Shown one piece after another: positions 44,965 through 55,867 of a stretch of 64,000 bases of DNA (position 1 is its first letter; every line of letters begins with the position of its first letter). The notes below the pieces were generated by a model. That model saw only the letters and a list, made by a program, of their open reading frames with translations. It made no database searches and had not been told where the DNA came from. Source of the DNA: Methylophilus aquaticus (GTDB lineage: Bacteria; Pseudomonadota; Gammaproteobacteria; Burkholderiales; Methylophilaceae). The position numbers and the translations under genes are program-made. The stretch covers positions 87,392 through 151,391 of the forward strand of contig NZ_JAVCAP010000022.1 in the NCBI RefSeq assembly GCF_030769565.1. The letters run 5' to 3'.

Positions 44965-45103
44965 CTATATTTTCCAACATTAGCGCTTAACCGTTCTCCT
45001 CGTTCAGCGCAGCTCATTATTACAGTCATCCAGTCATGACTGAGCATATCCAAGTCACCCTGCTGCATGCTATGCTAACCGGCATCTATCCATGAGGTGA
45101 CAC

Positions 45104-46225
45104 GTGAGCAGCAGTCTAACCATTTCTCCCGTCGACAATGTCAAGGATGCCTTGCATGAAAGCGAGCGCAGATTCTCGGCGATTGTCTCCAGTATTCCTG
45201 GTCTGGTCTTCCAGATGCATATGACCGCAGATAAACAATGCGTGTTTACCTATTTGAGTGAAGGCTGCGAGGCATTGCTCGGCATTCCTGCTGCTGCATT
45301 GCTCAATCACGCACAAACACTCTTTGATGCAATCGAAATTAAATCTGCCAGCCAATTCAGACAGAAAATACTGCAATCAGCCAAGTATTTGAAACGGCTC
45401 GACTGGGAAGGTCGCATCTGGATTGCCGAATGGCAGGACATGAAGTGGGTGAGTATTCGTGCTACCGTAAGGGATTTAGGGCAGGGAGCCGTGCAATGGG
45501 ACGGTATTATGCTTAATATTACTCAAAGCAAGCATGAGAAGCATGAAATTGAACAGGCCAGAAAAGACCTGCAAGCGCTCACCGCCCATCTCAATCAGGT
45601 CAAAGAGCAAGAAAGAGTCAGTATCGCACGTGAGATTCATGATGACTTGGGGGGTAATCTGACAGCGATGAAGTTGGGGCTATCAACTATTATCCAGCAA
45701 GCAGAGTCTGGTCAGACCGTCAGTCTTGAACACACGGCCATGTTGCAATCTATTATTAATCAGACATTTGATGCGGTACATCGCATCTCCGGCAACTTGC
45801 GCCCCAATATCCTGGATCTGGGCCTTGTTGATGCGCTGGAGTGGCAGGTGAGCCAATTCAAGAAACAATTGGGTATTGGTGCTGATTTTTCTACGAATTG
45901 CAGAGATTTTGAATGTCATCCAGACATGTCCATGGCACTCTTTCGCATTTGTCAGGAGGCACTTTCCAATATCGCTAAATATGCGCAAGCTTCTGAGGTT
46001 AATGTGCAGTTAAGCCTGCATAATGACTGCTTGCAAATGGTAATCACTGACAACGGTATCGGCTTGTTGCCTGCCGATAAAATCAAGCCTAATTCTTTTG
46101 GTCTACGTGGGATGCAAGAAAGGGCGACTGCATTGGGCGGAGACTTGATGGTTGAAAAGCCGGATGAAGAATCGGGTACTATCATACGCGTGCAAGTCCC
46201 ACTGCTGAGCGAGGCAAGTGACTGA
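45104..46225 (+). CDS. PAS-domain histidine kinase, NarX/HisKA_3 type
   Basis: A 373-residue soluble sensor kinase. A PAS domain (about 18-140, ESERRFSAIVSSIPGLVFQMHM) is followed by HisKA_3 dimerisation with phospho-acceptor His179 (REIHDDLGGNLTAMKLGL). The HATPase_c domain follows (ALSNIAKYAQASEVNVQLS, DNGIGLLPAD, FGLRGMQERATALGG). It lacks obvious membrane helices, so the signal is probably intracellular. It pairs with the NarL-type regulator 125 bp downstream. The ligand is unknown. Confidence 0.9.
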   Translation: MSSSLTISPVDNVKDALHESERRFSAIVSSIPGLVFQMHMTADKQCVFTYLSEGCEALLGIPAAALLNHAQTLFDAIEIKSASQFRQKILQSAKYLKRLDWEGRIWIAEWQDMKWVSIRATVRDLGQGAVQWDGIMLNITQSKHEKHEIEQARKDLQALTAHLNQVKEQERVSIAREIHDDLGGNLTAMKLGLSTIIQQAESGQTVSLEHTAMLQSIINQTFDAVHRISGNLRPNILDLGLVDALEWQVSQFKKQLGIGADFSTNCRDFECHPDMSMALFRICQEALSNIAKYAQASEVNVQLSLHNDCLQMVITDNGIGLLPADKIKPNSFGLRGMQERATALGGDLMVEKPDEESGTIIRVQVPLLSEASD

Positions 46226-46350
46226 CCGATTTTATAACAGGTGACAGTTAAGTTCGTACGTTCTACAATCAAACGACATCTGCTGGATTGTGTGCATCAG
46301 GTCAGTCAACGTACAAAAAGTCAGCGTGAAGAAAAAGTTAGAGGGTGTAG

Positions 46351-46992
46351 GTGGATAACCATAAAATTAGAGTCATCATTGTGGATGACCATGCTATTTT
46401 GCGTTCCGGGATCAAGCAGATTTTGCTTGCCAGCGGAGATATTGTGGTAGTCGGGGAAGCCGAGAATGCCATGCAGGCAATCAAGTGTGCGCGTGATATC
46501 AAAGCCGATGTCATGTTGCTCGATATTTCATTGCCAGACAAGACCGGTATTGAAGCTTTGAAGCTCATCAAGCGCGAAAACACTACACTGAATATTTTAA
46601 TGCTGTCCATGTATATGGAGGATCAGTACGCTGTGCGTTCAATCCGTTCCGGGGCTTCTGGCTATCTGTGTAAGCATACCGCTTCAGAAGAGTTGCTGAC
46701 GGCTATTCATACACTGGCAAAGGGCAAAAAATATATTACGTCCAGCGTTGCAGAGATCTTGGCTGATCAAGTGGGTAATGAACATGCTAATGCATTGCAT
46801 GAAGCTTTGTCTGATCGTGAGTTCCAGGTCATGACTTTGATCGCTTCGGGGCTATCAGTCAGCGAAATTGCAGACAAGCTGGCTTTGTCGGTCAAGACTG
46901 TCAGCATGTACCGTACACGCCTGCTAGAAAAAATGCATCTGAAACATAATGCAGACATTACGCATTACGCAATCAAGAATCAACTGGTTTAA
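46351..46992 (+). CDS. NarL/FixJ-family response regulator
   Basis: A 213-residue regulator: receiver domain with Asp12, Asp13 and phospho-acceptor Asp58 (VDDHAIL, MLLDISLPDKTG) and a LuxR-type HTH (DREFQVMTLIASGLSVSEIADKLALSVKTVSMYRTRLLEK). It starts at GTG 46351, with GAGGG at 46341-46345. It is the likely partner of the upstream kinase. A strong terminator follows. Targets are unknown. Confidence 0.92.
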   Translation: MDNHKIRVIIVDDHAILRSGIKQILLASGDIVVVGEAENAMQAIKCARDIKADVMLLDISLPDKTGIEALKLIKRENTTLNILMLSMYMEDQYAVRSIRSGASGYLCKHTASEELLTAIHTLAKGKKYITSSVAEILADQVGNEHANALHEALSDREFQVMTLIASGLSVSEIADKLALSVKTVSMYRTRLLEKMHLKHNADITHYAIKNQLV

Positions 46993-47008
46993 CGCATCAA
47001 TCGAGTAC

Positions 47009-47042
47009 AAAAAAACAGGCCCTGAAAGGGCCTGTTTTTTTG
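47009..47042. terminator. Terminator between response regulator and pgi
   Basis: Perfect AGGCCC/GGGCCT stem extended by A-rich and T-rich arms, loop TGAAA, between convergent genes; likely bidirectional. Confidence 0.88.
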
Positions 47043-47051
47043 GTCAGTCAA

Positions 47052-48704
47052 TCAAGAAATTTTCTTGGCGTAATTGATCAATCCATTGGTAGAACTATCA
47101 AAGCTGGACACTGTATCCGCAGTAATCAGCTGTGGCAGAATCTGGCTGGCAATCTGTTTGCCATATTCCACGCCCCATTGATCATAGCTGTTAATGTCCC
47201 AGATCATGCCTTGCACAAAAATTTTGTGTTCATACAGTGCAATCAGTTTACCCAAAGTGTAGGGGGTCAACTGTTTAAACAGAATGGAAGTGGTTGGACG
47301 ATTGCCTTCGAATACTTTATGAGGCAACAAGTCCTCGAGTGCCTGCCCACTCATACCCTGGTTTTCCAGTTCAACACGGGCTTCTTCGCGGGTTTTACCC
47401 AACATCAGTGCCTGCGTTTGTGCCAGAAAGTTGGCCAGCAGAATTTTGTGATGCTGGTCATCCGGATTGCCCACTTTATAGTGACTGTTCGCAGGCATTA
47501 AAAAGTCCGCTGGGACCATTTGCGTGCCCTGATGGATCAACTGGTAAAATGCATGCTGGCCATTGGTGCCGGCTTCTCCCCAGATTACCGGGCCTGTTTT
47601 ATAGGTTACACGTGTACCATCACGGCAAATAAATTTACCGTTACTTTCCATATCCGCCTGCTGAAGGTAAGCGGCAAAGCGCGACATTCCCTGGTCATAA
47701 GGCAGAATGACGTGTGTGTCTACATGGAAAAAGTTGTTATACCAGACCCCGAGCAGCGCCATAATGACTGGCATGTTTTGCTCCAGTGGTGCGTTGAGGA
47801 AGTGCTGATCCATGGCATGACCACCTGCCAGCATTTGCTCGAAGTTGTCCATGCCGACATACAGGGCAATCGACAGGCCAATAGCTGACCATAATGAGTA
47901 ACGACCACCGACCCAATCCCAGAACGCAAACATGTTCCTGGTGTCGATACCAAAGGCCTGAACAGCTTTGGCATTGGTTGATAGTGCCACAAAGTGTTTG
48001 GCAACATGCTGGTCATCTTTGGCCGCATTCAGGAACCAGCTGCGCGCGGAGTGCGCATTAGTCATGGTTTCCTGCGTGGTGAAGGTTTTGGATGCCACAA
48101 TAAACAAGGTAGTTTCTGGGTTGCACGATTCCAGTACGCGCATCAAATGTGCGCCATCAATATTGGATACAAAATGCGCCTTCAAGTCTGGACTTGCATA
48201 CGGCTTCAGTGCATCGCAGGCCATGACCGGGCCGAGATCTGAACCGCCAATTCCGATATTGACTATGTCGGTAATGCGTTTGCCGGTATATCCTGCCCAT
48301 TGCCCGCCACGAACCTGTTCGGTAAAGCTGCGCATTTGAGCCAGCACTGCATTCACTTCTGGCATCACATCTTTGCCATCTACATACACAGGCGTGTTGC
48401 TACGATTACGCAATGCCGTGTGTAACACTGCACGGTTTTCGGTGACATTGATTTTCTCGCCGGAAAACATGCGGGCGCGCCATTGCTCAATTTGCGAGTC
48501 GCGTGCCAACTGAAACAGCAATGACAGGGTTTCTTTGGTAACTCTGTGTTTGGAAAAATCCAGCAGAATATCATCAACAGTGAGACTAAATTCTTCAAAG
48601 CGGTTCGGGTTTTTTTGGAACAAGTCGCGCATTTGAACGGTGCGCATTTCATCTTGGTGCTGGTTCAGCGCTTGCCAGCTGGGGTGTGTTGTCAATTTTG
48701 CCAT
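47052..48704 (-). CDS. pgi: Glucose-6-phosphate isomerase
   Basis: A 550-residue Pgi. The two family signatures are visible: [19 protein letters not shown] and, near the C-terminus, [32 protein letters not shown]. It interconverts glucose-6-P and fructose-6-P, linking the ribulose monophosphate cycle of these methylotrophs to glycogen synthesis by the adjacent genes. The gene ends convergently to the response regulator. The length is normal and it is 105 bp from glgB. Confidence 0.97.
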   Translation of the reverse strand: MAKLTTHPSWQALNQHQDEMRTVQMRDLFQKNPNRFEEFSLTVDDILLDFSKHRVTKETLSLLFQLARDSQIEQWRARMFSGEKINVTENRAVLHTALRNRSNTPVYVDGKDVMPEVNAVLAQMRSFTEQVRGGQWAGYTGKRITDIVNIGIGGSDLGPVMACDALKPYASPDLKAHFVSNIDGAHLMRVLESCNPETTLFIVASKTFTTQETMTNAHSARSWFLNAAKDDQHVAKHFVALSTNAKAVQAFGIDTRNMFAFWDWVGGRYSLWSAIGLSIALYVGMDNFEQMLAGGHAMDQHFLNAPLEQNMPVIMALLGVWYNNFFHVDTHVILPYDQGMSRFAAYLQQADMESNGKFICRDGTRVTYKTGPVIWGEAGTNGQHAFYQLIHQGTQMVPADFLMPANSHYKVGNPDDQHHKILLANFLAQTQALMLGKTREEARVELENQGMSGQALEDLLPHKVFEGNRPTTSILFKQLTPYTLGKLIALYEHKIFVQGMIWDINSYDQWGVEYGKQIASQILPQLITADTVSSFDSSTNGLINYAKKIS

Positions 48705-48809
48705 GTTTTATTGTTGCTTTGGTTTTTCAAATCAATTCAATGTTATCGGGCCGATGATTCGCATTCTTTACTGCAATCTCAAGTCCGGCGAGTGTGTGAC
48801 TACAGCTTA

Positions 48810-51062
48810 TTAAGTTAGTTTATCCTGTTTTTGTAACTGAAGTATGACACCTGCCAGTGGCGGCAGGTTAAGGCTAATGGAAACAGGGTAATCCATCCAC
48901 GGCACTGATTCAGTTGTACAGCCGTGAACATTGCCAATGTTACTTCCGCCATAACAAGCAGCGTCACTGTTAAAGATTTCCTGATAGTGCCCCGGCTCTG
49001 GTACGCCAAGGCGATATCGCTGACGCGGCACTGGTGTAAAATTTAGTACTATTATAGCAAAAGTATGGTCGTTCCCGCGTCTGATATAGCTTAAAATCGA
49101 CTGGCTCGCATCTTGGCAATCTATCCACTGAAAGCCTTGTGCTTCAAAGTCAAAAGTGTGCAATGCATTCTGCTTGAAATACACATGATTCAAGTCGCGC
49201 ATGGCGGATTGTATGCCACGATGCAACGCATGATGTTCACATTTATCTTCGGTCAAATGCCAGTCCAGGCTTTGATTCACACTCCATTCGCGGCTTTGTC
49301 CAAACTCGTTACCCATGAAGTTCAGCTTTTTGCCCGGTGTGGTCATTTGCAAGGTAAAAAGCAGTCGCAGGTTTGCAAACTGCTGCCATTTGTCACCTGG
49401 CATTTTTTCCAGCAGCGACTTTTTGCCATGGACGACTTCATCGTGTGAGAAAGGCAGTACAAAGTTTTCGGAGTAGGCATACATTTGTCCGAAAGTCAGA
49501 CGGTTATGGTGGTACTGACGGTAGACTGGATCCAGCTGCATGTAAGTCAGGACATCATTCATCCAGCCCATATTCCATTTCATGCTGAAGCCCAGCCCCC
49601 CTGCATATACAGGACGGGAAACGGCAGGCCAGGCAGTAGACTCTTCAGCAATCGTGAGTACCCCTGGAAAACGCTCACCCACCATCATATTCAGTTGCTT
49701 GAGAAATTCGATGACATCGAGATTTTCACGTCCACCATACTGGTTTGGCAACCATTCACCCTCTTTGCGTGAATAGTCGAGATAAAGCATGGACGCCACT
49801 GCATCTACACGCAAGCCGTCAATATGAAACTCTTTCAGCCAATAATAAGCATTGCTCAGCAAGAAGCTGCGTACTTCATTGCGCCCATAGTTAAAAATAT
49901 AGGTTCCCCAGTCCATATGCTCCCCCATTCTTGGGTCTGCATGTTCATACAGGGCAGTGCCATCAAAGCGCGCCAGTGCCCAGTCATCCTTGGGAAAGTG
50001 ACCAGGAACCCAGTCCAGAATGACACCGATATTGGCCTGATGGCATCGGTCAATCAGGTATTTAAGCTCGTCAGGGCTGCCAAAGCGCTGCGTGGGGGCA
50101 AAATAACCAGTGACTTGATAGCCCCACGATTCATTGAGAGGGTGCTCGGCAATCGGTAGCAATTCAATATGGGTATATCCCATGTCTTTCACGTGCGGTA
50201 TCAAACGGTCAGCCATGTCGCGATAACTCATGAAGTGGCCATTGCCGTCTCGCTGCCAACTGCCCAAATGCACTTCATAGCAGTTAAATGGTGCGTGTAA
50301 CCAGTCATCTTGCTGGCGCTTTGCCAGCCAGGCTGTATCTTCCCAAGTGTAATGGCTTTGGGTGATGCGGTTAGCTGTACCCGGGCGCGCTTCAAAGGCG
50401 CGGCCATACGGGTCAACCTTGACTACTACATAGCCATGCTCACGGTTCCGAATCTCGAATTTATACAAATCATGTTCGGTGAGGTGCGGGATAAACAGTT
50501 CCCAAACGCCCGAGCTGCCATGCACGCGCATGGCATGCACCCGGCCATCCCACTGGTTAAAGCTGCCGACCACACTGACGCGTTCGGCATTGGGCGCCCA
50601 TACTGCAAAGCGTACGCCATCCACACCGGCAACCTTCATCGGGATCGCGCCCAAGCTATTATATGCCTCAAACAGTTTGCCCTCTGCAAATAGATACAGA
50701 TCATCGGGATTGAGCGTGGCAGGCAAGCTATAGGCATCTACGATTTCATAGGGCTCAGGATTTCCCCTTGCCTTGATCCGCAACTTAACCGGGGCCTTGA
50801 TCTCTTCCTTGTCTGTGTAAGTAAACAGTCCCTGGTGATGCTTTAGTTGCAGCACTTGCCAGTTTTCTCCGATTTTGACCCATCCCTGTTCGGCCTGCGG
50901 AAAAAATACACGGATACACCAGGCTGCCCCTTTTGCTGAGCTTGCATGAACACCTAAAAACTGAAAGGGATCATGGTGGGTGGCGTCCAGAATGCGCTGA
51001 AAATGCAGCGTGTCGATGGGCTGTGTAACGGATGGTTTGGCTGACATGCGAGGGGTGTCCAT
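48810..51062 (-). CDS. glgB: 1,4-alpha-glucan branching enzyme
   Basis: A 750-residue GH13 enzyme with N1-type CBM48 modules and catalytic (beta/alpha)8 barrel. Key pieces: [30 protein letters not shown] (nucleophile Asp) and [17 protein letters not shown] (acid/base Glu), [14 protein letters not shown]. It makes alpha-1,6 branches in glycogen. It is divergent from glgC, whose start lies 206 bp away; the shared gap probably holds both promoters. The full N-terminal extension is as in E. coli-type GlgB. Confidence 0.96.
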   Translation of the reverse strand: MDTPRMSAKPSVTQPIDTLHFQRILDATHHDPFQFLGVHASSAKGAAWCIRVFFPQAEQGWVKIGENWQVLQLKHHQGLFTYTDKEEIKAPVKLRIKARGNPEPYEIVDAYSLPATLNPDDLYLFAEGKLFEAYNSLGAIPMKVAGVDGVRFAVWAPNAERVSVVGSFNQWDGRVHAMRVHGSSGVWELFIPHLTEHDLYKFEIRNREHGYVVVKVDPYGRAFEARPGTANRITQSHYTWEDTAWLAKRQQDDWLHAPFNCYEVHLGSWQRDGNGHFMSYRDMADRLIPHVKDMGYTHIELLPIAEHPLNESWGYQVTGYFAPTQRFGSPDELKYLIDRCHQANIGVILDWVPGHFPKDDWALARFDGTALYEHADPRMGEHMDWGTYIFNYGRNEVRSFLLSNAYYWLKEFHIDGLRVDAVASMLYLDYSRKEGEWLPNQYGGRENLDVIEFLKQLNMMVGERFPGVLTIAEESTAWPAVSRPVYAGGLGFSMKWNMGWMNDVLTYMQLDPVYRQYHHNRLTFGQMYAYSENFVLPFSHDEVVHGKKSLLEKMPGDKWQQFANLRLLFTLQMTTPGKKLNFMGNEFGQSREWSVNQSLDWHLTEDKCEHHALHRGIQSAMRDLNHVYFKQNALHTFDFEAQGFQWIDCQDASQSILSYIRRGNDHTFAIIVLNFTPVPRQRYRLGVPEPGHYQEIFNSDAACYGGSNIGNVHGCTTESVPWMDYPVSISLNLPPLAGVILQLQKQDKLT

Positions 51063-51268
51063 TTGACTAACCTCAATCCTATCAAAAAAAGTGAAGTTTT
51101 ACGCCATTTGCGCAGGAAATTACATTGTCTTTGCCAGAATTATGATGCAGACTGTGCATGTCAGCCTGTGGCCGCAGTCCCTGATGCGCCATCCTCTACC
51201 AGATGTACAGAATTGTTTGCGACCCCGGTGTTGACTTTCAGGATCAGGAAAAAAATAGGAACAGTATC

Positions 51269-52591
51269 ATGTCTCAAGCAGTGGAGTTTGTTGAACGCAG
51301 AAAAGCTAACCGTCGACAAGAACGTCCTTCCGACCGGTTTATCAGTAACCTCACCAAAAATACCGTCGCTATTATTCTGGCAGGTGGCCGTGGCAGTCGT
51401 TTGAGGAATTTGACTGACTGGCGGGCCAAGCCAGCGGTTCAGTTCGGCGGAAAATTTCGCATTATTGATTTCCCCTTATCCAATTGCATCAACTCGGGCA
51501 TCCGTCGCATCAACGTAGCAACACAATACAAAGCGCAAAGCCTGATTCAGCACGTGCAGCGTGGCTGGGGGTTTTTGCGCGGCGAGTTTAACGAATACGT
51601 CAATATCATTCCAGCCCAGCAACGATTGGGAGAAGAGTGGTACAAAGGTACGGCAGATGCCGTATATCAGAACATAGATCTGTTGCGTGAAAATGGTGGG
51701 GATTACATTTTGGTGCTGGCGGGTGACCATATCTATAAAATGGATTATGGCAAGATGCTTGCAACGCATGCGCGCAGCAACGCGGATATGACTATTGGAT
51801 GCATCAATGTGCCACTGGAAGATGCTAAAGGGTTTGGCGTGCTCGAAGTCGATGGTACTGACCGCGTGGTGGCTTTTGAAGAAAAGCCAACGGCTCCTAA
51901 ATCGATGCCTAATGATAATACCAAGGCATTCGCCAGCATGGGGATTTATGTGTTCAATGCCAAATTTCTTTATGAGCAATTGATCCGTGATGCCTATGAT
52001 AGTAAATCCCAGCACGATTTTGGCCGGGATATTATTCCCTACATCATTCAGAAGTACCGGGTACAAGCGCACCGCTTCACCGACAGTTGCGTGGGGGCGC
52101 AAGATGGTAACTTTTACTGGCGGGATGTTGGCACTATTGATGCCTACTGGGAGGCCAATATGGAGCTCACCAAGGTTATTCCTGAACTCAATTTGTATGA
52201 CAGCGAGTGGCCAATCTGGACTTATCAGGAGCAGTTGCCACCTGCCAAGTTTGTATTCAAGGACGAAGGGCGTACTGGTAAAGCTACGGATTCACTGGTG
52301 TCTGGTGGTTGTTTGATCAGTGGTTCCTGCGTTTCCAATTCGGTACTGTTTTCTGGCGTACATGTTGCGGATTATTGCAACCTGGATGGTGCCGTTGTGC
52401 TACCCAAAGTACAGATCGATGCCAATGTCACGCTGAAAAACGTGGTCATTGACCGTGGATGTCATATTCCGGCAGGCATGCAGATCGGTGTCGATCTGGA
52501 GCGCGATCGCAAGCGTTTTCACGTCTCTGAAAAGGGGATTGTACTGGTCACTCCAGATATGTTGGGACAGGATCTATACCGGGTGAAATAG
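51269..52591 (+). CDS. glgC: Glucose-1-phosphate adenylyltransferase
   Basis: A 440-residue ADP-glucose pyrophosphorylase. Nucleotide-binding ILAGGRGSRLRNLTDWRAKPAVQFGGKFRIIDF and later WYKGTADAVYQN are family landmarks, and the C-terminal beta-helix is present. It is the rate-controlling step of bacterial glycogen synthesis, usually allosterically regulated. ATG 51269 with AGGA upstream is preferred over 51203. Orientation divergent from glgB and followed by GH57-malQ-ROK genes. glgA is not in this window. Confidence 0.95.
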   Translation: MSQAVEFVERRKANRRQERPSDRFISNLTKNTVAIILAGGRGSRLRNLTDWRAKPAVQFGGKFRIIDFPLSNCINSGIRRINVATQYKAQSLIQHVQRGWGFLRGEFNEYVNIIPAQQRLGEEWYKGTADAVYQNIDLLRENGGDYILVLAGDHIYKMDYGKMLATHARSNADMTIGCINVPLEDAKGFGVLEVDGTDRVVAFEEKPTAPKSMPNDNTKAFASMGIYVFNAKFLYEQLIRDAYDSKSQHDFGRDIIPYIIQKYRVQAHRFTDSCVGAQDGNFYWRDVGTIDAYWEANMELTKVIPELNLYDSEWPIWTYQEQLPPAKFVFKDEGRTGKATDSLVSGGCLISGSCVSNSVLFSGVHVADYCNLDGAVVLPKVQIDANVTLKNVVIDRGCHIPAGMQIGVDLERDRKRFHVSEKGIVLVTPDMLGQDLYRVK

Positions 52592-52670
52592 TCCCGTGTG
52601 AAATTACATGCACTCAATAAGCAGGGGTGTATGGCAATCTGTTAAAGATTAAAGCAAATGAGGGTGTTAG

Positions 52671-54377
52671 ATGTCGGATAAAAAATTGTTGCTGAATCTT
52701 TATTGGCATATGCACCAGCCTGACTACCGCGATACGGTCACTGGTGACTATGTGCTGCCTTGGACTTATTTGCACGCCCTCAAAGACTACAGTGACATGG
52801 CCTTTCACCTTGAGCAAAATCGCTCTGCCAGAGTGACGTTCAATTTCGTGCCAATATTGGTTGAGCAGCTCGAAGACTACGCCCGGCAGGCAGAGACGCA
52901 ACAATGGCATGATCCTTTGTTAAGGTTACTGGCGAAGCCTGACCTCGATCACATCAGTGATGCAGAATGCGAGTTGATTGTGGAGAGCTGCTTCAAGGCG
53001 CACCATGAAAAAATGCTGAGCCCGTTTCCGCATTATCAGCGCTTGCTGCATCTCTATGAACTGGTGGCGCCTGTCATGCAGAGCGGGCAGTTTCATTACC
53101 TGACCGGACAATACAAGGCAGACCTGCTGGTTTGGTATCACCTGGCTTGGACGGGAGAGGGCTTGCGGCGTAAAAACAAAACCATTCAGGCCTTGATGCA
53201 AAAAGGGGTATTCTTTACTCTGGAGGATAGACAGTCGCTGCTGGCGGTGATCGGTGAAACTTTACAAGGGATATTGCCACGTTATAAAGCCTTGTTGGCA
53301 CGTGGCCAGATTGAGGTCTCCACCACCCCTTACCATCACCCGATTTTACCTTTGCTGATTGATTTGAAAAGTGCGCATGATGCCATGCCTGATGCGCCTT
53401 TGCCGCAATCCCCTGCCTATGCTGACGGCTATACCAGGGCGGTCGCCCATGTACAGTCTGCCCAACATTACCATCAGGCAGTGTTCGCCCAGCCCGCTAC
53501 TGGCATGTGGCCTGCTGAAGGTGGTGTTTCGCATGCTGCCTTGTCTTTGCTGGCCGAACAGGGCGTGCAATGGGCGGCCACCGGCCAGGCTGTGCTGGCA
53601 AATAGCCTGAAAAAAGTGGGAATGCCACCCACTGATGCCCATCAGTATTTATATCAACCTTACCGTGTCACCAATGGCCAGCAGGATATCGTCTGTTTCT
53701 TTCGTGATGATCAATTGTCGGACAAAATTGGCTTTGAATATTCCAAGCAATATGCCAGCGAGGCGGTGCGGGATTTTATTCAGACGCTGGAAAATATATA
53801 TGAACATTCAGGAGATGCCGTCCCGGTGGTCAGCGTGATTCTGGACGGCGAGAATGCCTGGGAATATTATCCTTACAACGGATATTACTTTTTACAAGAG
53901 TTGTATCAGGCACTGACGCATCATGAATTTATCCAGATGACAACCTTCAGTGACATTCTGCAAAAGCATGAGCAAGGGGCACTACCCATGCCTGCGTTGT
54001 TACAGGATGTCTGTGCCGGTAGCTGGGTGTATGGCACCTTCAGTACCTGGATAGGCGAGCCGGCAAAAAACCGTGCCTGGGATTTACTGTGTGAGGCCAA
54101 ACATCAGTTTGATCAGCATATCCACACATTAACTGCGGCGCAGCAGGCAAAGTGCCAGCAACAGCTGGCGGTTTGTGAAGGATCTGACTGGTTCTGGTGG
54201 TTTGGCGATTACAACAGTGCGCAAAGTGTCCAGAGTTTTGATCAGTTATATCGCAGAAACCTCACGAACCTCTATCAATTGCTAGGGTTAAGCCCGCCAC
54301 CAGTCTTGCTGCAACCTATCAGTCAAGGGGGTGGCAATGCAGAAAACGCAGGCACCATGCGCAGAGGTCAAGCCTGA
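52671..54377 (+). CDS. Glycoside hydrolase family 57 protein
   Basis: A 568-residue GH57 enzyme beginning LLLNLYWHMHQPDYRD, the HxHQP motif of the family (His13, His15). The barrel is followed by a helical C-terminal part; GMWPAEGGVSHAALSLL and SVILDGENAWEYYPYNGYYFLQELY are other GH57 stretches, the latter with the probable catalytic Asp. Members hydrolyse or transfer alpha-glucans; activity here could be amylase, 4-alpha-glucanotransferase or branching. It is followed 11 bp later by malQ. Confidence 0.88.
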   Translation: MSDKKLLLNLYWHMHQPDYRDTVTGDYVLPWTYLHALKDYSDMAFHLEQNRSARVTFNFVPILVEQLEDYARQAETQQWHDPLLRLLAKPDLDHISDAECELIVESCFKAHHEKMLSPFPHYQRLLHLYELVAPVMQSGQFHYLTGQYKADLLVWYHLAWTGEGLRRKNKTIQALMQKGVFFTLEDRQSLLAVIGETLQGILPRYKALLARGQIEVSTTPYHHPILPLLIDLKSAHDAMPDAPLPQSPAYADGYTRAVAHVQSAQHYHQAVFAQPATGMWPAEGGVSHAALSLLAEQGVQWAATGQAVLANSLKKVGMPPTDAHQYLYQPYRVTNGQQDIVCFFRDDQLSDKIGFEYSKQYASEAVRDFIQTLENIYEHSGDAVPVVSVILDGENAWEYYPYNGYYFLQELYQALTHHEFIQMTTFSDILQKHEQGALPMPALLQDVCAGSWVYGTFSTWIGEPAKNRAWDLLCEAKHQFDQHIHTLTAAQQAKCQQQLAVCEGSDWFWWFGDYNSAQSVQSFDQLYRRNLTNLYQLLGLSPPPVLLQPISQGGGNAENAGTMRRGQA

Positions 54378-54388
54378 CGGATCCCACC

Positions 54389-55867
54389 ATGCTCAATCAA
54401 TCACAACCAAAAAACCACACCCGCCAGGCGGGTGTACTCATGCATGTCACTTCGTTACCGGATGGTCAGCTCGGCCCTGATGCCTATCGCTTTGTCGATA
54501 AGCTGGTGGAATTGGGTGCCTTGGTTTGGCAGACCTTACCGGTAAACATGCCGCACGGCGATCAGTCACCCTATCAAAGTGTTTCTGCTCATGCCGGCCA
54601 TGTTGGCATGATCAGCCCACAACAATTGGTTGAGCAGGGCTGGTGTTTGCATGATGAATTAAACCTGTCCCTGCCTGCACTGATTGATAAGGCAATGAGA
54701 CGCGTGCAATCCGGGGGCGCGTTGTCCAGAGCAGACAGTGAGGGCCTGACTTGGTCAGGGTTTGCGCGTTTTTGCCAGACTCACCAGTACTGGCTGGAAG
54801 ATTTTGCCTTATTCCTGAGCTTGCGTGAAAACCATGGTTTTCAAAGCTGGCAGCAATGGCCACAGGCGTATCGTATGCGTGACCCGCAAGCTTTACATGC
54901 TTATACAGCCATTCATCAGGAAAAGCTGACACTGATTAAATTCACTCAATATGTGTTTTTTCAACAATGGGCGCAGCTCAAAGCCTATGCCAATCTGCGT
55001 GGCGTACAGTTATTCGGCGATATTCCAATTTTTGTGGCTTATGACAGTGCCGATGTCTGGGCGCAACCTGCCGCATTTAAACTGGATGCCAATCTGGATA
55101 TGACTGTCGTTGCCGGGGTGCCGCCAGACTACTTTTCCGAGACCGGGCAGCGTTGGGGTAACCCTCACTATGATTGGGTTACCATGCAGGCGGATGGTTT
55201 CAAGTGGTGGCTGGGCCGCATTGCCGTGCAATCCACCCTGTTTGATATTTTGCGAATTGATCATTTTCGCGGCTTGCAGGCGGCTTGGGAAATTCCTGTC
55301 AGCGAGCCGACTGCGATTAACGGCAGTTGGCAAGAAGCACCAGGCGATGCGTTGCTGAAAGCCATTACTGTGCAATTCCCTGTATTGCGATTGGTTGCTG
55401 AAGACTTGGGCATTATTACACCTGAAGTAGATGCCTTGCGTCATGCCTATGCTTTGCCGGGCATGAAGATTTTACAATTTGCTTTTGGTGGTGGTGAAGA
55501 TAATCCATACCTGCCTGCCAATATTGAAGAAAACAGCGTCGCATATACCGGCACGCATGACAACGATACCACCGTGGGCTGGTATCAGTCTGCGCCAGAA
55601 CATGTCCGTCAGCATGTGCAGCATTACCTGGCTACGGACACGCCAGATATGCCTGCCGCACTGGTGCAACTGGTGATGCAGAGCTCCGCCGATCTGGCAA
55701 TTGTACCTATGCAAGATATCCTCGGGCTGGATGGGGCTGCCCGCATGAATACGCCCGGCACAGTTGACGGTAACTGGGGCTGGCGTATGCAGTGGTCGCA
55801 ACTCACAACAGAGCAAGTGTATGCTTTCAGACAGATGGTCAGTGAAAGTGGTCGGATTGATGGCTGA
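54389..55867 (+). CDS. malQ: 4-alpha-glucanotransferase (amylomaltase, GH77)
   Basis: A 492-residue GH77 enzyme. Hallmarks: LRIDHFRGLQAAWEIP (nucleophile Asp), VAEDLGIITPEVDALR (acid/base Glu) and VAYTGTHDNDTTVGWY. It transfers glucan chains in glycogen/maltodextrin metabolism in the cytoplasm. The last 8 bp overlap the ROK gene start (ATG 55860), implying coupling. It lies in the glycogen cluster, in the same direction as glgC and the GH57 gene. Confidence 0.95.
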   Translation: MLNQSQPKNHTRQAGVLMHVTSLPDGQLGPDAYRFVDKLVELGALVWQTLPVNMPHGDQSPYQSVSAHAGHVGMISPQQLVEQGWCLHDELNLSLPALIDKAMRRVQSGGALSRADSEGLTWSGFARFCQTHQYWLEDFALFLSLRENHGFQSWQQWPQAYRMRDPQALHAYTAIHQEKLTLIKFTQYVFFQQWAQLKAYANLRGVQLFGDIPIFVAYDSADVWAQPAAFKLDANLDMTVVAGVPPDYFSETGQRWGNPHYDWVTMQADGFKWWLGRIAVQSTLFDILRIDHFRGLQAAWEIPVSEPTAINGSWQEAPGDALLKAITVQFPVLRLVAEDLGIITPEVDALRHAYALPGMKILQFAFGGGEDNPYLPANIEENSVAYTGTHDNDTTVGWYQSAPEHVRQHVQHYLATDTPDMPAALVQLVMQSSADLAIVPMQDILGLDGAARMNTPGTVDGNWGWRMQWSQLTTEQVYAFRQMVSESGRIDG